DNA of 40,416 nt from Entrophospora sp. SA101. Lineage: Eukaryota; Glomeromycota; Glomeromycetes; Entrophosporales; Entrophosporaceae. The notes beneath the pieces were generated by a model. The model was given only the letters and a program-made list of their open reading frames with translations, was not told where the DNA came from and searched no databases. Below, in pieces: positions 29,324 to 37,173 of this stretch; the stretch's first letter is position 1; each line of letters starts with the position of its first letter. Where the stretch lies: positions 1-40,416 of the forward strand of contig CAUDNR010000313.1 in assembly GCA_958430865.1 (NCBI GenBank), read 5' to 3'. The position numbers were made by a program, and so were the translations under genes.

Positions 29324-29605
29324 TTAGCGATTATATTTCTTTTCTAAGGCTTGATTCAAGGCTTGTTTTAACTTACTCGCCATGGTAAACTTGATTTTAT
29401 TAAAAACATAAGCTTTACCATAAGACTTACCTTTCATATGGCTCACCATTTGACCTTCGGTTTTTTTCAGAGAACCTAAAGAACCCATGGAACCAATCTG
29501 GATAGTTTCATTGTTTTTGGCTTTGATTAAGCGATTAAATAAATCTTGGGTGACTAACTGATAAGCTTGTTTTAATTCTTTTGGGGTGTAATTCATTTTA
29601 GACAT
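29324..29605 (-). CDS. HU/IHF-like DNA-binding protein
   Basis: 93 residues. An N-terminal helical pair (TPKELKQAYQLVTQDLFNRL) is followed by IQIGSMGSLGSLKKT, which parallels the GFGxF-x-KxR beta segment of HU, then a basic arm and a C-terminal KFTMASKLKQALN helix like HU's PAFKAGKxLKxxV. HU-like proteins bend and bind DNA and are often carried by phages. The arm is divergent, so this is a distant member. An internal ATG at 29596 is an alternative start. It is the first gene after an 825-base gap. Confidence 0.6.
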   Translation of the reverse strand: MSKMNYTPKELKQAYQLVTQDLFNRLIKAKNNETIQIGSMGSLGSLKKTEGQMVSHMKGKSYGKAYVFNKIKFTMASKLKQALNQALEKKYNR

Positions 29606-29695
29606 AGGGCAAATAAATATATAGCAATTATTGTCGACAGTTAATTTCTATAAGTTTCTTTTTAGGATTTTGCTTTTTGGGCTAACAAAAAAAAG

Positions 29696-29735
29696 CGTTG
29701 GTATATCACGTGATATATTAGCTGATATATCAACG
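29696..29735. promoter_or_regulatory. Nested palindrome upstream of the HU-like gene
   Basis: CGTTGGTATATCA (29696-29708) and TGATATATCAACG (29723-29735) form a 13-bp inverted repeat with one m mismatch. Inside its left part lies a perfect 14-bp palindrome ATATCACGTGATAT (29703-29716), and TGATATAT recurs. An A8 run precedes and a TTTTT follows, so it could also fold as a bidirectional terminator. It lies about 90 bases before the HU-like start. Confidence 0.6.
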
Positions 29736-30125
29736 GAATTTTTAGGTTGTTTTTAGTGGTTGGGTTGGAGGAATTTTTTTTAATTTTGGCGGTTGGATTG
29801 ATTTTGGGAGAACTTGGATTGAGGGATGAGGATAGTTTGGCTTGATTTGGCGAGATATTCTTTGTTTAGTTTCTTATTAAGATAGAGCAAGCTAGAGATA
29901 CCCGGGAAGAGTTATAAGGAAATCCCATTCTTAAAAAAGAAAACTAATAATAAAAGAAAGGGCGAAAAGACGGCTAACCTTAATTTTATTTACAGAGTAA
30001 ATAAGTTTTTAGAATAGGCTAGATTTAAGGCAAAAAAAACCTTTTCTCCTCCTCGGCTAATCTTCAAAAGAGTAAAAATTGAATAAAGTTATACTCTTCC
30101 CATTTAATTAGCCCCAACCAAAAGA

Positions 30126-30306
30126 TTTTGTTCAGCTACGGCTCTCCCCAATAGAGCATATCCCTCTGGTTAAATCTGGATCGGAATACCGGTCGAGAGA
30201 ACCAGAATAGTTGATTCAACCTCACTACTTGTTTACCAAAGGCTTTTGTTGATATACGGCTCACTTATTGCCTTAGAGACAGGTATTCCTGCTCTAATTT
30301 ATCTGG
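30126..30306. repeat. Two related hairpin units
   Basis: Unit 1 (30126-30179) and unit 2 (30244-30306) share the order TTTTGTT, TACGGCTC, an AGAG...CTCT hairpin, and ATCTGG, although the intervening bases differ. Conserved blocks with a compensating hairpin suggest a selected structure (RNA element or origin) rather than a recent duplication. Confidence 0.45.
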
Positions 30307-30430
30307 TTTTCGGTTCAGCAAAGCATGATTGAAAATCAGGGCAACTTTTGGCTAGGTATTGGGCTGTTTCCCAGGCAAAAAAAGAAGCTTACAAGTTCAG
30401 AGAACTTACTGGGATTGATTTCTTTTCGGT

Positions 30431-30757
30431 CTAATCATAAAGACCTTTGTAATTGACTAACTTGTCATCTACAAAATACCAGCAATTGGAGCAATAAGAA
30501 TGAGTACAGGTTGAAGCACAATTATAGTTAGTTTGGGTTTGCCATTTTTTAATTAAGTGAGTTAGTTTTGGGTTAGCCATTTTGAGACTAGGTTTGCCAT
30601 TGGCGGGTTTGTCGTGGCTAACCTCGGCTAGATTTTGGCTAACCCGTTCGGGAATGGCTGATAATTTGGCTAACCTCCTTTTTTCGCGTCTTTTTTGGTT
30701 AATAATTTCTTTATGGATTTGCCAATAAGTCCGGAGTTGCTCTTTGGTGTAAGGCAT
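30431..30757 (-). CDS. Hypothetical protein with Cys/His cluster
   Basis: 108 residues. Strongly basic first third (KRREKRRLAK), then a C-terminal Cys-rich end with CASTCTHSYCSNC (about 80-92), which could bind zinc. Its ATG overlaps the previous stop by one base. It ends at a TAG just before the gene-free region. Family not recognised; a nucleic-acid-binding role is plausible. Confidence 0.6.
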   Translation of the reverse strand: MPYTKEQLRTYWQIHKEIINQKRREKRRLAKLSAIPERVSQNLAEVSHDKPANGKPSLKMANPKLTHLIKKWQTQTNYNCASTCTHSYCSNCWYFVDDKLVNYKGLYD

Positions 30758-31149
30758 TATGAAGTACCTCCTTCAACTTTTTTTCTCTCTTCTTGGGCTA
30801 ATTGAGAGTTAAAGCATGGTCAAGAACAATAAAAGACACTTTGAAGATATTGGCAATTGTCGTTGGTTGTAGGCTTAGATTGATTATTATTGACCAAGAT
30901 TTCGCGGTAAGTGTTTAGATCGTTTTGATAATACTTTTCTTCAATTCATTTAAGGGAGGGGTTGTGCTTAGTGATGCGGCAAAAGAAGCATTTTATTGTA
31001 TTTCTCTTGGCATACTGAGCTTGGTTGCGGGCTTTTTTGGCGTTTAATCAGGCTTGGTGGGAAATGGGGTTCTTCTTTAAGTGAGTTGGTTTTTTGTGGG
31101 GATACTTGGGCTGATTGGCCGGGGAGATTTGCTTTTGATATTTATTCAT
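30757..31149 (-). CDS. Hypothetical basic Cys-containing protein
   Basis: 130 residues. Pro/Lys-rich start, then KCFFCRITKHN (about residues 59-69) and, near the end, CQYLQSVFYCSWPCF, which may complete a zinc site. Three UGA(Trp). The end carries GAAGGAGGT, the ribosome site of the next gene. Starts within the end of the recombinase gene. Confidence 0.6.
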
Positions 31150-31963
31150 GAAAACCTCCTTGGCTTGTTTCCCTAAACAGCTTGCTATAATCCTGATACA
31201 ACTTCTCGTAGCTATTATAAATATATCCCAAAGTGGTCTGGTGATTGCTATGTCCTAATTGCTTAGAAATAGTTTCTATCCTGCCTCCTTTGTTGTAGAG
31301 GTTAGTTGCCAAACTTCTCCGGAAAGTATGTGGAGTTATTCTCTTTTGAATACTAGCTAACTTGGCTTTCTTTAAAATAATCAGGTTGATGGTCCTAGCA
31401 ATCATTGGATTTCCTTCTTCGGTAAGAAAAAAACAACCCCTGCTATAAGGATCAAACTTATTAGCCAAAAAAGGCGGCAGGAAAATATGCCTGACTTTAT
31501 TGCCTTTGCCGAGAATTCTTAAAGTATTGCCTTCTCAATCTCGGTGCTTAATGTTGACTAATTCGGATACTCTTAAACCCGAATAAAATAAAAAGTCTAA
31601 AATGAGGCTGTTCCTTTGATAAATTGAATCACTTTCTTCAAATCTAGCTTGCTTTAATTTGACCAATTCTTGTTCGTTAATAGTAATGTGGAATTTTCTT
31701 TGTATTTTGGGGATTAATTTAGCTACTCTTTGCCAATGGATTTTTAGTTTTTGGAATTTGGCATAGACTGAAAAGGCATTTAGTTTAGTTTTCCAAGTAG
31801 TTGGCTCGTATTTCAATAATTTATCTTTGACATATTTGTAAAGGTTGGGTGTGTTTAATTTCTTTTCTCCGTAGAGCCGAGCGGTTTGGAGATAGTTTTC
31901 AATGGTGAGAGGAGAAAGGTTTTTTCTTTTTAGTCATTGATTGTAATTATCGAGTGTTTTCAT
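31142..31963 (-). CDS. Full-length tyrosine recombinase / integrase (XerC-like)
   Basis: 273 residues. N-terminal SAM-like core-binding domain (NYNQW-LKRKNLSPLTIENY, residues 6-25), then the catalytic domain with Arg in YSGLRVSELVN (about residue 134), Lys in LGKGNKVR (about 156), HTFRRSLAT (about 214), LGHSNHQTT (about 239) and Tyr in LGYIYNSYEKLY. This matches XerC-type and phage integrases. It probably integrates and excises the element or resolves dimers. The second recombinase at 25165-25728 lacks the N-terminal domain. Two UGA(Trp). Confidence 0.9.
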
Positions 31964-31964
31964 T

Positions 31965-32246
31965 TTAATCTTTTAATTCCTCCCAATCTATTAAGTAATA
32001 ACTTCCTTGGTAATTCCGGCAAGAAAAGAGATATTTTTTGCCGACATAGGTGTCGGTTTCTAAGGCTTTTCAAATCAGAGTTTTGGTTTTATTCTTAAAA
32101 GCAAAGAGTTTCTGAGGGTGAAAGTAGCCTTCGAGTTTGACATTTAGCTGATAAAAGTATTGGGAATGTCTAGGATTCTTTCGTTGGCTTTTCTTTTGGA
32201 TGGTACCAGTGAATTTATAAAGATAGTTAGCTCGTTGTTTAGTCAT
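31965..32246 (-). CDS. Small OB-fold-like protein (SSB-like?)
   Basis: 93 residues, one UGA(Trp) near 65. Beta-rich pattern: YLYKFTGTIQKKS, then YFYQLNVKLEG, KLFAF, TYVGKKYLFSCRNYQGSYYLIDW, typical of OB-fold nucleic-acid-binding proteins. Between the recombinase and the zinc mini-proteins, near ERF and Rep, a single-strand-DNA role is plausible. Similarity to any one family cannot be shown by eye. Confidence 0.5.
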
Positions 32247-32460
32247 GGTTTGCCTCCTCTTTTACGGCTTCTTTGAATTCCTCTTTGGCTAGGTGGAGCA
32301 TGATGTGGTCTTGGAAAGTTCGGCTGAGGATTTCTTCTCATTGGGCTGGGCAATTGGTTTCACAATTTTGGCTTTCCTTTTCGTGAATTTCGAGGAGTTG
32401 GAAAGTAGCAAAACAGTGAGAGCAAGTGAAATTGAGTTGTTTTTCGATTTTGTTGTTCAT
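32239..32460 (-). CDS. Zinc-finger-like mini-protein
   Basis: 73 residues with CSHCFATF (residues 13-20), then CETNC (about 36-40), a possible four-Cys site, and an acidic helical tail with a UGA-encoded Trp. Overlaps the OB-fold-like gene by 8 bases. Confidence 0.55.
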
Positions 32461-32573
32461 TATAATTGCCTCCTTTCACATTCTTCGCAAACTCGGGATT
32501 TTTGTCAAAATTTAAATCAAGATTTTCAGCCCATTCATTGCCCACAGCGAGAGCAGTAATTGTATTTAGCCAT
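32460..32573 (-). CDS. 37-residue zinc ribbon, Trp-rich
   Basis: CSRC (residues 7-10) and CEEC (about 30-33) frame a Trp/Lys/Phe-rich loop that uses four UGA codons. Classic single zinc ribbon. The last codons supply AAAGGAGG for the next gene, and the stop overlaps the next ATG. Confidence 0.55.
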
Positions 32574-32808
32574 GGCGACCTCCCGGCTTTTTAATATTTA
32601 ATTTCTCCCCAATTTCTTTTATTCATTGAGCTTGATTATATTCTTTAGTTAAAGATAAATTACCAATTTTTATTTTCTGCAGTTGTTCAGTTCCGGAGCG
32701 AACTAAATAACAGTCTTGGTTTTCGATTTGAAAATAAATTTCTTCAGTTTTTAGCTTTTGGATTATTTCTTGAAACAAAGGATAGTTGGGAAGAGTTAAT
32801 TTAATCAT
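32566..32808 (-). CDS. Hypothetical small protein
   Basis: 80 residues. Alternating beta-like and helical segments (IYFQIENQDCYLV) and a Lys/Ile end reached by one UGA(Trp). Overlaps both neighbours by 8 bases. Not recognised. Confidence 0.55.
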
Positions 32809-33016
32809 TTAAACCTCCTCAATTAAAGTCTACTTTGGGTTTGGTGCCTTTTTTGATTTGTTTAGTTTGGCAGGAATGGCAAGTATAGATGAAATAGTTG
32901 TTGCCATGTAAGTGGAAACTATCATCAATTCAAGCTAAACCACAAGAGTTGGTTGGTTTTTTAGGTTGTTCGGCGAGAAAGTTGAAAGCAGTTGGGTTTA
33001 AATTAAAATTATTCAT
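32801..33016 (-). CDS. Small protein with CHSC pair
   Basis: 71 residues. SCGLAW-IDD, beta-like HLHGNNYFIY, then TCHSCQTKQIKKG: three or four Cys could bind zinc. The end carries GGAGGT before the next start. Confidence 0.55.
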
Positions 33017-33161
33017 GGTTATTTTCCTTTCTTGGCTCTTGGTTAATTACTCGGTAATGAGCTTCAATTATTTCGTGTAAGAAAGCTCTTAATTGGGCTT
33101 TTTCTCTTTTTAGTTTGGCTATTTTGGCTTGGAGTTGCTTAATTTGTTGATTAACAATCAT
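33009..33161 (-). CDS. 50-residue coiled coil
   Basis: Regular heptads of Ile/Leu with Lys/Gln (IKQLQAKIAKLKREKAQL), then a His-containing tail. Likely oligomerises. Overlaps neighbours by 8-11 bases. Confidence 0.5.
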   Translation of the reverse strand: MIVNQQIKQLQAKIAKLKREKAQLRAFLHEIIEAHYRVINQEPRKENNHE

Positions 33162-33660
33162 CTTCTACCTCCTCTTTTTGATAGTTTTCTCAGAGTTCTA
33201 GTTTGGCTTTTAAGCCGTTTTCATGGTTGAGGATTTGGTTGATTTTATCTAGGGCTTCTTCTAAGTCATCGCAATAATTTGGGTCTCACATTTCTGGGTC
33301 ATCTTCATTGGGAATTAAGCAATCTTCGAGGGGCAAGATTTCTTGGAGGAGTTGAATATCTCTCCGAATGGCATTCTTTAATTTTGGCTTAGTCAGGTGT
33401 GAGACATCCGCAGTAGCATAAGGATATTGCCAAAGTAATTGCTGAATTTTAGCTTGGCTTTGTTTGAATTGCTTTAAAAATTTGCTTTCTTGGTAAGGGG
33501 GATGCTGGGGATTTTTACATCTTAGATAGTGATTATCCGGATAATCCTTGTTATAGCAATGTTTAAAGCATTGATTTTGGCAAAGGGGATCAACTGCTTT
33601 ACCACATTTTTCACTAAAACTAGGGGGTAAGTAAGCTCGACAAGTTTTGATTTTATTCAT
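33151..33660 (-). CDS. Cys-rich N-terminal, acidic C-terminal protein
   Basis: 169 residues. Eight Cys in the first 50 (CRAY, CGKAVDPLCQNQCFKHC, then RCKNP) suggest one or two zinc sites; the rest is helical and becomes acidic (EALDKINQILNHENG, EEVEDDC). Two UGA(Trp). Not recognised. Lies directly downstream of the ERF gene and overlaps it by 8 bases, so a role in recombination or replication is a contextual guess. Confidence 0.6.
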
Positions 33661-34252
33661 GCTTTTCCTCCTTTCTGAAACCGCCTTTTCATATTTTATA
33701 TTCGTTGGAGAGTTTTCAATCGAGACCGTATTTGGCTTTTAGTTCAGCTTCTTTTTGTTGGTCTTTGGCATGGAGTCTTTTTTGGATTTCGGCGGGGGTT
33801 TCTTGCCGTCCGCTTTTGAGGCGATTGGAGTGTTCATGGGACTTAGTAATATCAGGGTCTAATTCATCGGTGGTGGGGATTAAGAAAAACTTGGTAAGAA
33901 AGTATTTAATCGCGTAAGTTTCCGCACAACCTTTGGCTTTGGCAATATCAACATTTTGTCCAGCAGCTCAGAAGTGAAAGGTTAAAGTTTCTTCGGGTTT
34001 CTCGGAATTGGTGAGAATGGCTTGCTTGCGGTATTGGATTACTCATTCTTTTTCGGTTTTTTGGCTGGTAAAATCGGTTGAACCATCACTGAAAGTAAGG
34101 GTTAATTTATGCTCGGTTAGCAAGGGTTTAAGGATATTTAAAGCCTGTTGCTCATTGAAATACTTATAGTTTTGGTATTTATTATGTTCGATTTTGTTGA
34201 TGGCTCCAGTTCGGGCTTGAATGCTTTGGAGTTTTTGGTAGATATTAACCAC
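33653..34252 (-). CDS. erf: ERF-family single-strand annealing protein
   Basis: 199 residues. The start IYQKLQSIQARTG and KYQNYKYFNEQQALNILKPL correspond to the ERF N terminus, and KAKGCAETYAIKYFLTKFF with DELDPD to the conserved (S/A)xxTYxxRYxLxxxxxI...DxxDxD block. ERF proteins anneal complementary single strands and, in phages such as P22, circularise genomes. Four UGA(Trp). A good CCAAGGAGGTC site precedes ATG 34252. Together with the HUH Rep this points to a replication/recombination module. Confidence 0.82.
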
Positions 34253-34580
34253 GCTTGACCTCCTTGGACTTGAATGGATGCTTTTGTCGATAATGCTGTT
34301 CCATTATTTGGGCTATACCAGCCATAAAATCACAGCCATAAAAGCAATTAATCTTAGGCTTGGTTAAAGCACAAAGTTTGCACTCTCTCGGGGGTTTGCC
34401 TTTAAATTTGATTACTCCACTGCCATTTCCACACTCAGGGCATTGATTTTTAGCGTATCTGTTGCCATTAATCGCACAAGAGCGGCAATAATCATAATTG
34501 GCTTGTTTAAAACAAGTGAAAGTATCACCGCAACCGGTACAGGATTTTTTAATTCTTGGTTTTTGGGCAGGTCTTGCCAT
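34245..34580 (-). CDS. Multi-zinc-ribbon protein
   Basis: About 111 residues with regularly placed Cys pairs: CTGCGDTFTC, YCRSC, QCPECGNGSG, ECKLC and CFYGCD, with a final HYRQKH. Two or more zinc ribbons, of the type seen in DNA-binding or primase-associated phage proteins. I took ATG 34580; the frame stays open upstream to ATG 34724, which has a GGGGA site but would add a hydrophobic leader over an inverted-repeat region. Overlaps the ERF gene by 8 bases. Confidence 0.65.
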   Translation of the reverse strand: MARPAQKPRIKKSCTGCGDTFTCFKQANYDYCRSCAINGNRYAKNQCPECGNGSGVIKFKGKPPRECKLCALTKPKINCFYGCDFMAGIAQIMEQHYRQKHPFKSKEVKRG

Positions 34581-34770
34581 GACTATGTTTCGCATAGTTT
34601 CAGCTAGCAATGATTTGTTAGCTCAAATTATGCTCTCCTCAACTAACCCCAGGAGGATAAAAGCACCAAGTAAGGTTGAGGAGAAGGGAGAACTTAGCTT
34701 TAACGCTAATCTTACTTGGCTCATATATTTCCCCGGTCAGTTTCGAATTGACCGTTAAGATGGCTCTCTT
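34581..34770. other. Structured spacer downstream of rep
   Basis: 190 bases with three inverted repeats: CTCCTCAAC/GTTGAGGAG (34635-34643 with 34675-34683), AAGTAAG/CTTACTT (34668-34674 with 34711-34717), and a compact hairpin GGTCA...TGACC around TTCGAA (34735-34753). Immediately next to a rolling-circle Rep gene, it is a candidate origin or leader structure. The part up to 34724 could instead be coding (see the zinc-ribbon gene). Confidence 0.45.
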
Positions 34771-36348
34771 TTACATGGGGGTTCTCCCTCCTTCCTGTTT
34801 TCAGGGATGGTGATAGTTTAGATTTCATTGATTGAGATAAGCATTGCGAGCAATGGTTGGATTAGGGAAACGACTATCTAAAAAGCTTTGTTTCTCTTCA
34901 ATATCAAACTCTTGGGCTTGGTGGTCGAGATTAAGCATGAATTCTTGGATTAAATTAGCATTCTCCTTAGCAAATTTGAAGCGGAGAACTGGCATTTTTT
35001 GGAAGTGCGTGTAGTCTAATTGGTCGCATTTGCTTTGGGTTTGTGGCACTTTTTGCTGCTCGAGAGGTAAATGATGGAACTCGGCTTTTTTACTCATTAA
35101 AAGCAAGCTAGAAATTAAGTATTCTTGAAAGTCAGCAGGGACGATTTTAGTGGCTGGTTTTTTACGGAAAGCTAAGGAGACTGACTGTTTAGTCGGTTGA
35201 GCTAATTGGCAAAGGGGTAGTGTGCTTAAAGCATGATAACCTAAACGGTAACTTTTTTTAATGATTAAAGGTTTGGCACAATGCCCAATGAGTTGCTCAT
35301 TAGCACGATAATAGCAAGTGTTATCTGACTTACGGAAAATATGTTGATTAGGAGCTAGATATCTGCCGGTGAGAAAATCCTGTTTAGAACCATTAGAGAC
35401 TGTGGCTTGGTGGGTTTCGTATTGGTAAAGATTTTTAAAAAAGCGGTAGGTCTTGTTTTTGCTGTTAAGCCCATGTTGCTGGTAAAGATTACGGAGATGG
35501 AAAGATTTAGAGAGATATTTAGCCAAATATTGGCTAATGGTTTTACGACCAGTAGAACGGCTTTCTACTCTGCCTCAAGGTCAGAGTTTCGAGATATAGG
35601 CTCGACAGTTCCAGCAAGATTTAAAGTTTTTAGTTAAAGTGCATTGATGAGCATAGGGGACAATCGGAGTACTAAGGAAATGAAAATGCCAATGTCCGTT
35701 TTTTTGTAATTCCGCTATTACTGCTCATTTTCATTGGGAAGGCTTAAAGATACGGCGAACTTTCCGGAGAAATTGGCTTAAAGCTCGGCTGGCTTGGCTT
35801 CAATTGCTCGCTATGCTTTCTGGAACTTTTTGGATTTTTACCTTTAAAGGCTCAGCTGATGGGTCGCAGTTAGCGGCTCAGGTTTTTAATCAGGGTAGTT
35901 TCTTTTGGAGTAGTTCCCAGCAAGTGTCCTGAGGGTTTCAGTTAGTAGTGAAAGTTGATAAATCATCCCGGGCAGTATTAAAAGTTAAAGTGAGAAAAAG
36001 CAAAGGGCGCTGTTCGGCTTTCCCTTCAAAGTTAGCTTCTATTTTGTCTTTGAAAATAGTGTGGAGGCGTTTTTCTTTAGAGTTGAATAGGGAGAAATAT
36101 TGGCAATTTTGGGCATCTTTTCGGCAATCAGCAGGTAAAGTGGACTGGGGCTTTGGTGGGGTTGGCTTAGATGGGTCTTTTAAGTAGAAATTCTTGGCGG
36201 AAAGTTTCGACAATATCACGCTGGTGCGTTGGGTGCTTTCTATTTGCTTAAAGGAGACATTGAGGACAGTAAAGGAACGATGGTCAGATTGGAGTCAATT
36301 CTGTAAGTCTACTGGGGATATTTGCTTGATTTTGTTTAAAGCTTCCAT
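34771..36348 (-). CDS. rep: HUH rolling-circle replication initiator (Rep)
   Basis: 525 residues. Motif I FLTLTF (about residues 118-123), motif II HWHFHF (219-224) with the metal-binding His pair, and motif III QYLAKYLSK (about 273-281) with the nicking Tyr and downstream Lys, all in the order of HUH Rep endonucleases of rolling-circle plasmids and ssDNA phages. These nick the origin, stay covalently bound to the 5' end and re-ligate. N-terminal 110 residues and the C-terminal 240 are not recognised. Ten or more UGA(Trp). ATG 36348 starts the frame; an upstream extension would overlap the divergent gene. It is the first gene of the minus-strand array. Confidence 0.85.
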
Positions 36349-36385
36349 AAGTGGTTTTGGATCTTTAAAATTCAAACCTGTTGTT

Positions 36386-36983
36386 ATGTTTACGTTAAAA
36401 AATATTAAAAAAAATAAAAGAACTTTTAGATGATGAAGAGCCGACCCTAGATAAATACAAACAATTGTATAAAGATTGAAATCAAGAAAAAGAAGAATAT
36501 GATGGCGAAAATGATTATGGCGGAGCACTTTTTGTTTTAAAAAAACTTTTAGACGAATGGGAAAATCCACCTAAACCAGCTTTAACTCCTGAACAAGAAG
36601 AAAAATTAAAAAATTATGATGAGTTGAAAAAAGAAAATGAAAAACTGCGAAACAGAGAACTAACCGACAATGAAAAAAAAATAATGTCTGAATTTCGCCG
36701 AACATTCCCTAATACAGGAACCATAAATGCTCGTTTAAGAACAGTAAGAAGAATGTTAAACAATCTAGAAAGAAATGATTTAAGTGTTGAAGCTAATCCT
36801 AACCTTTCAGCTGAAAAGATTAGCTTTTCCCAACGGTTAGCTGAAAGCTTTGAGCAATTTACTTTAGTTTGTGAGCTTTATCTTGGCACGGAACGCGATT
36901 TTTCTAAAAAACTCAAAGAATTAAGAGACGAAATTCACAGATTAGAAGACAAAATTGATGAGTTAGAAGGAGAAAGACAATAA
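36386..36983 (+). pseudogene. Charged helical protein, broken or switched at an A8 run
   Basis: ATG 36386 opens a frame that soon meets a stop (36449 region), while the neighbouring frame is open from about 36398 to TAA 36981-36983. It encodes about 195 residues rich in Glu, Lys and Asp, with helical segments (LRDEIHRLEDKIDELEG at the end). The two meet at A8 (36407-36414): seven A would join them. It may be a homopolymer contingency switch, a true pseudogene or a sequencing error. A non-ATG start in the long frame is also possible. Divergent from rep with 37 bases between starts. Confidence 0.55.
36407..36414 (+). repeat. A8 homopolymer at a frame change
   Basis: Eight consecutive A between TATT and TAAAAG, exactly where the ATG-initiated frame and the long frame of the gene at 36386-36983 separate. 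Length is modest, so an assembly error is as likely as slippage. Confidence 0.6.
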
Positions 36984-37014
36984 AAAGTTATCGATTTATA
37001 AAATAAATAAGTTT

Positions 37015-37158
37015 TTGAAGTTGAAACACAGCTATCCAGGGTCAGCAAAAAAACAAAACACGTGGGCTTTTTGAGATATTAAAAAACTAACCGCCAAATC
37101 TCCAAAACCTTTCGTTAAATGAGCGGGAGGTAAAACTAAGTTTTTAGAGACAAAATAG
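37015..37158 (+). pseudogene. N-terminal remnant of a DNA adenine methylase (Dam)
   Basis: The open frame (from TTG 37015 to TAG 37156-37158) ends with SPKPFVKWAGGKTKFL, which is the S-adenosylmethionine-binding N-terminal motif of Dam/M.DpnIIA-type methylases (KPFLKWAGGKxxLL). UGA supplies the Trp. After it the sequence stops within four codons, and nothing of the TRD or DPPY motif follows in any frame. So it is a 5' stub cut off just before the large repeat gene. Real methylases are about 270 residues. Confidence 0.7.
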
Positions 37159-37173
37159 ACTAAAATATTATAT

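Larger units (their letters stand above)
29606..30430. other. 825-base gene-free region, candidate control or replication region
   Basis: No convincing frame on either strand. It contains the nested palindrome at 29696-29735, a G/T-rich block (29750-29840), A/T runs and a pair of similar hairpin units (30126-30179 and 30244-30306). It splits the minus-strand array in two, so it may hold the promoter of the HU-to-giant half, a noncoding RNA, or an origin. Confidence 0.5.
13377..36348 (-). mobile_element. Candidate integrated mobile element with HUH Rep, ERF annealing protein and two tyrosine recombinases
   Basis: About 23 kb with nearly all genes on the minus strand, short or overlapping junctions and good Shine-Dalgarno sites. 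It contains a rolling-circle Rep (34771-36348), an ERF-type single-strand annealing protein, two tyrosine recombinases, an HU-like protein, a dozen Cys-rich mini-proteins, more than fifteen TM mini-proteins and a 2121-residue coiled-coil protein. The boundaries are my estimate from gene direction and content; no flanking direct repeat (att) was found by eye. No capsid, terminase, portal or conjugation ATPase is recognisable. One plus-strand phase-variable gene (19817-20195) sits inside. Confidence 0.65.

Noticed and set aside
36295..36570. N-terminal extension of Rep upstream of 36348
   Set aside because: It would overlap the divergent charged gene completely and has an AT-driven Phe/Leu composition without motif support.
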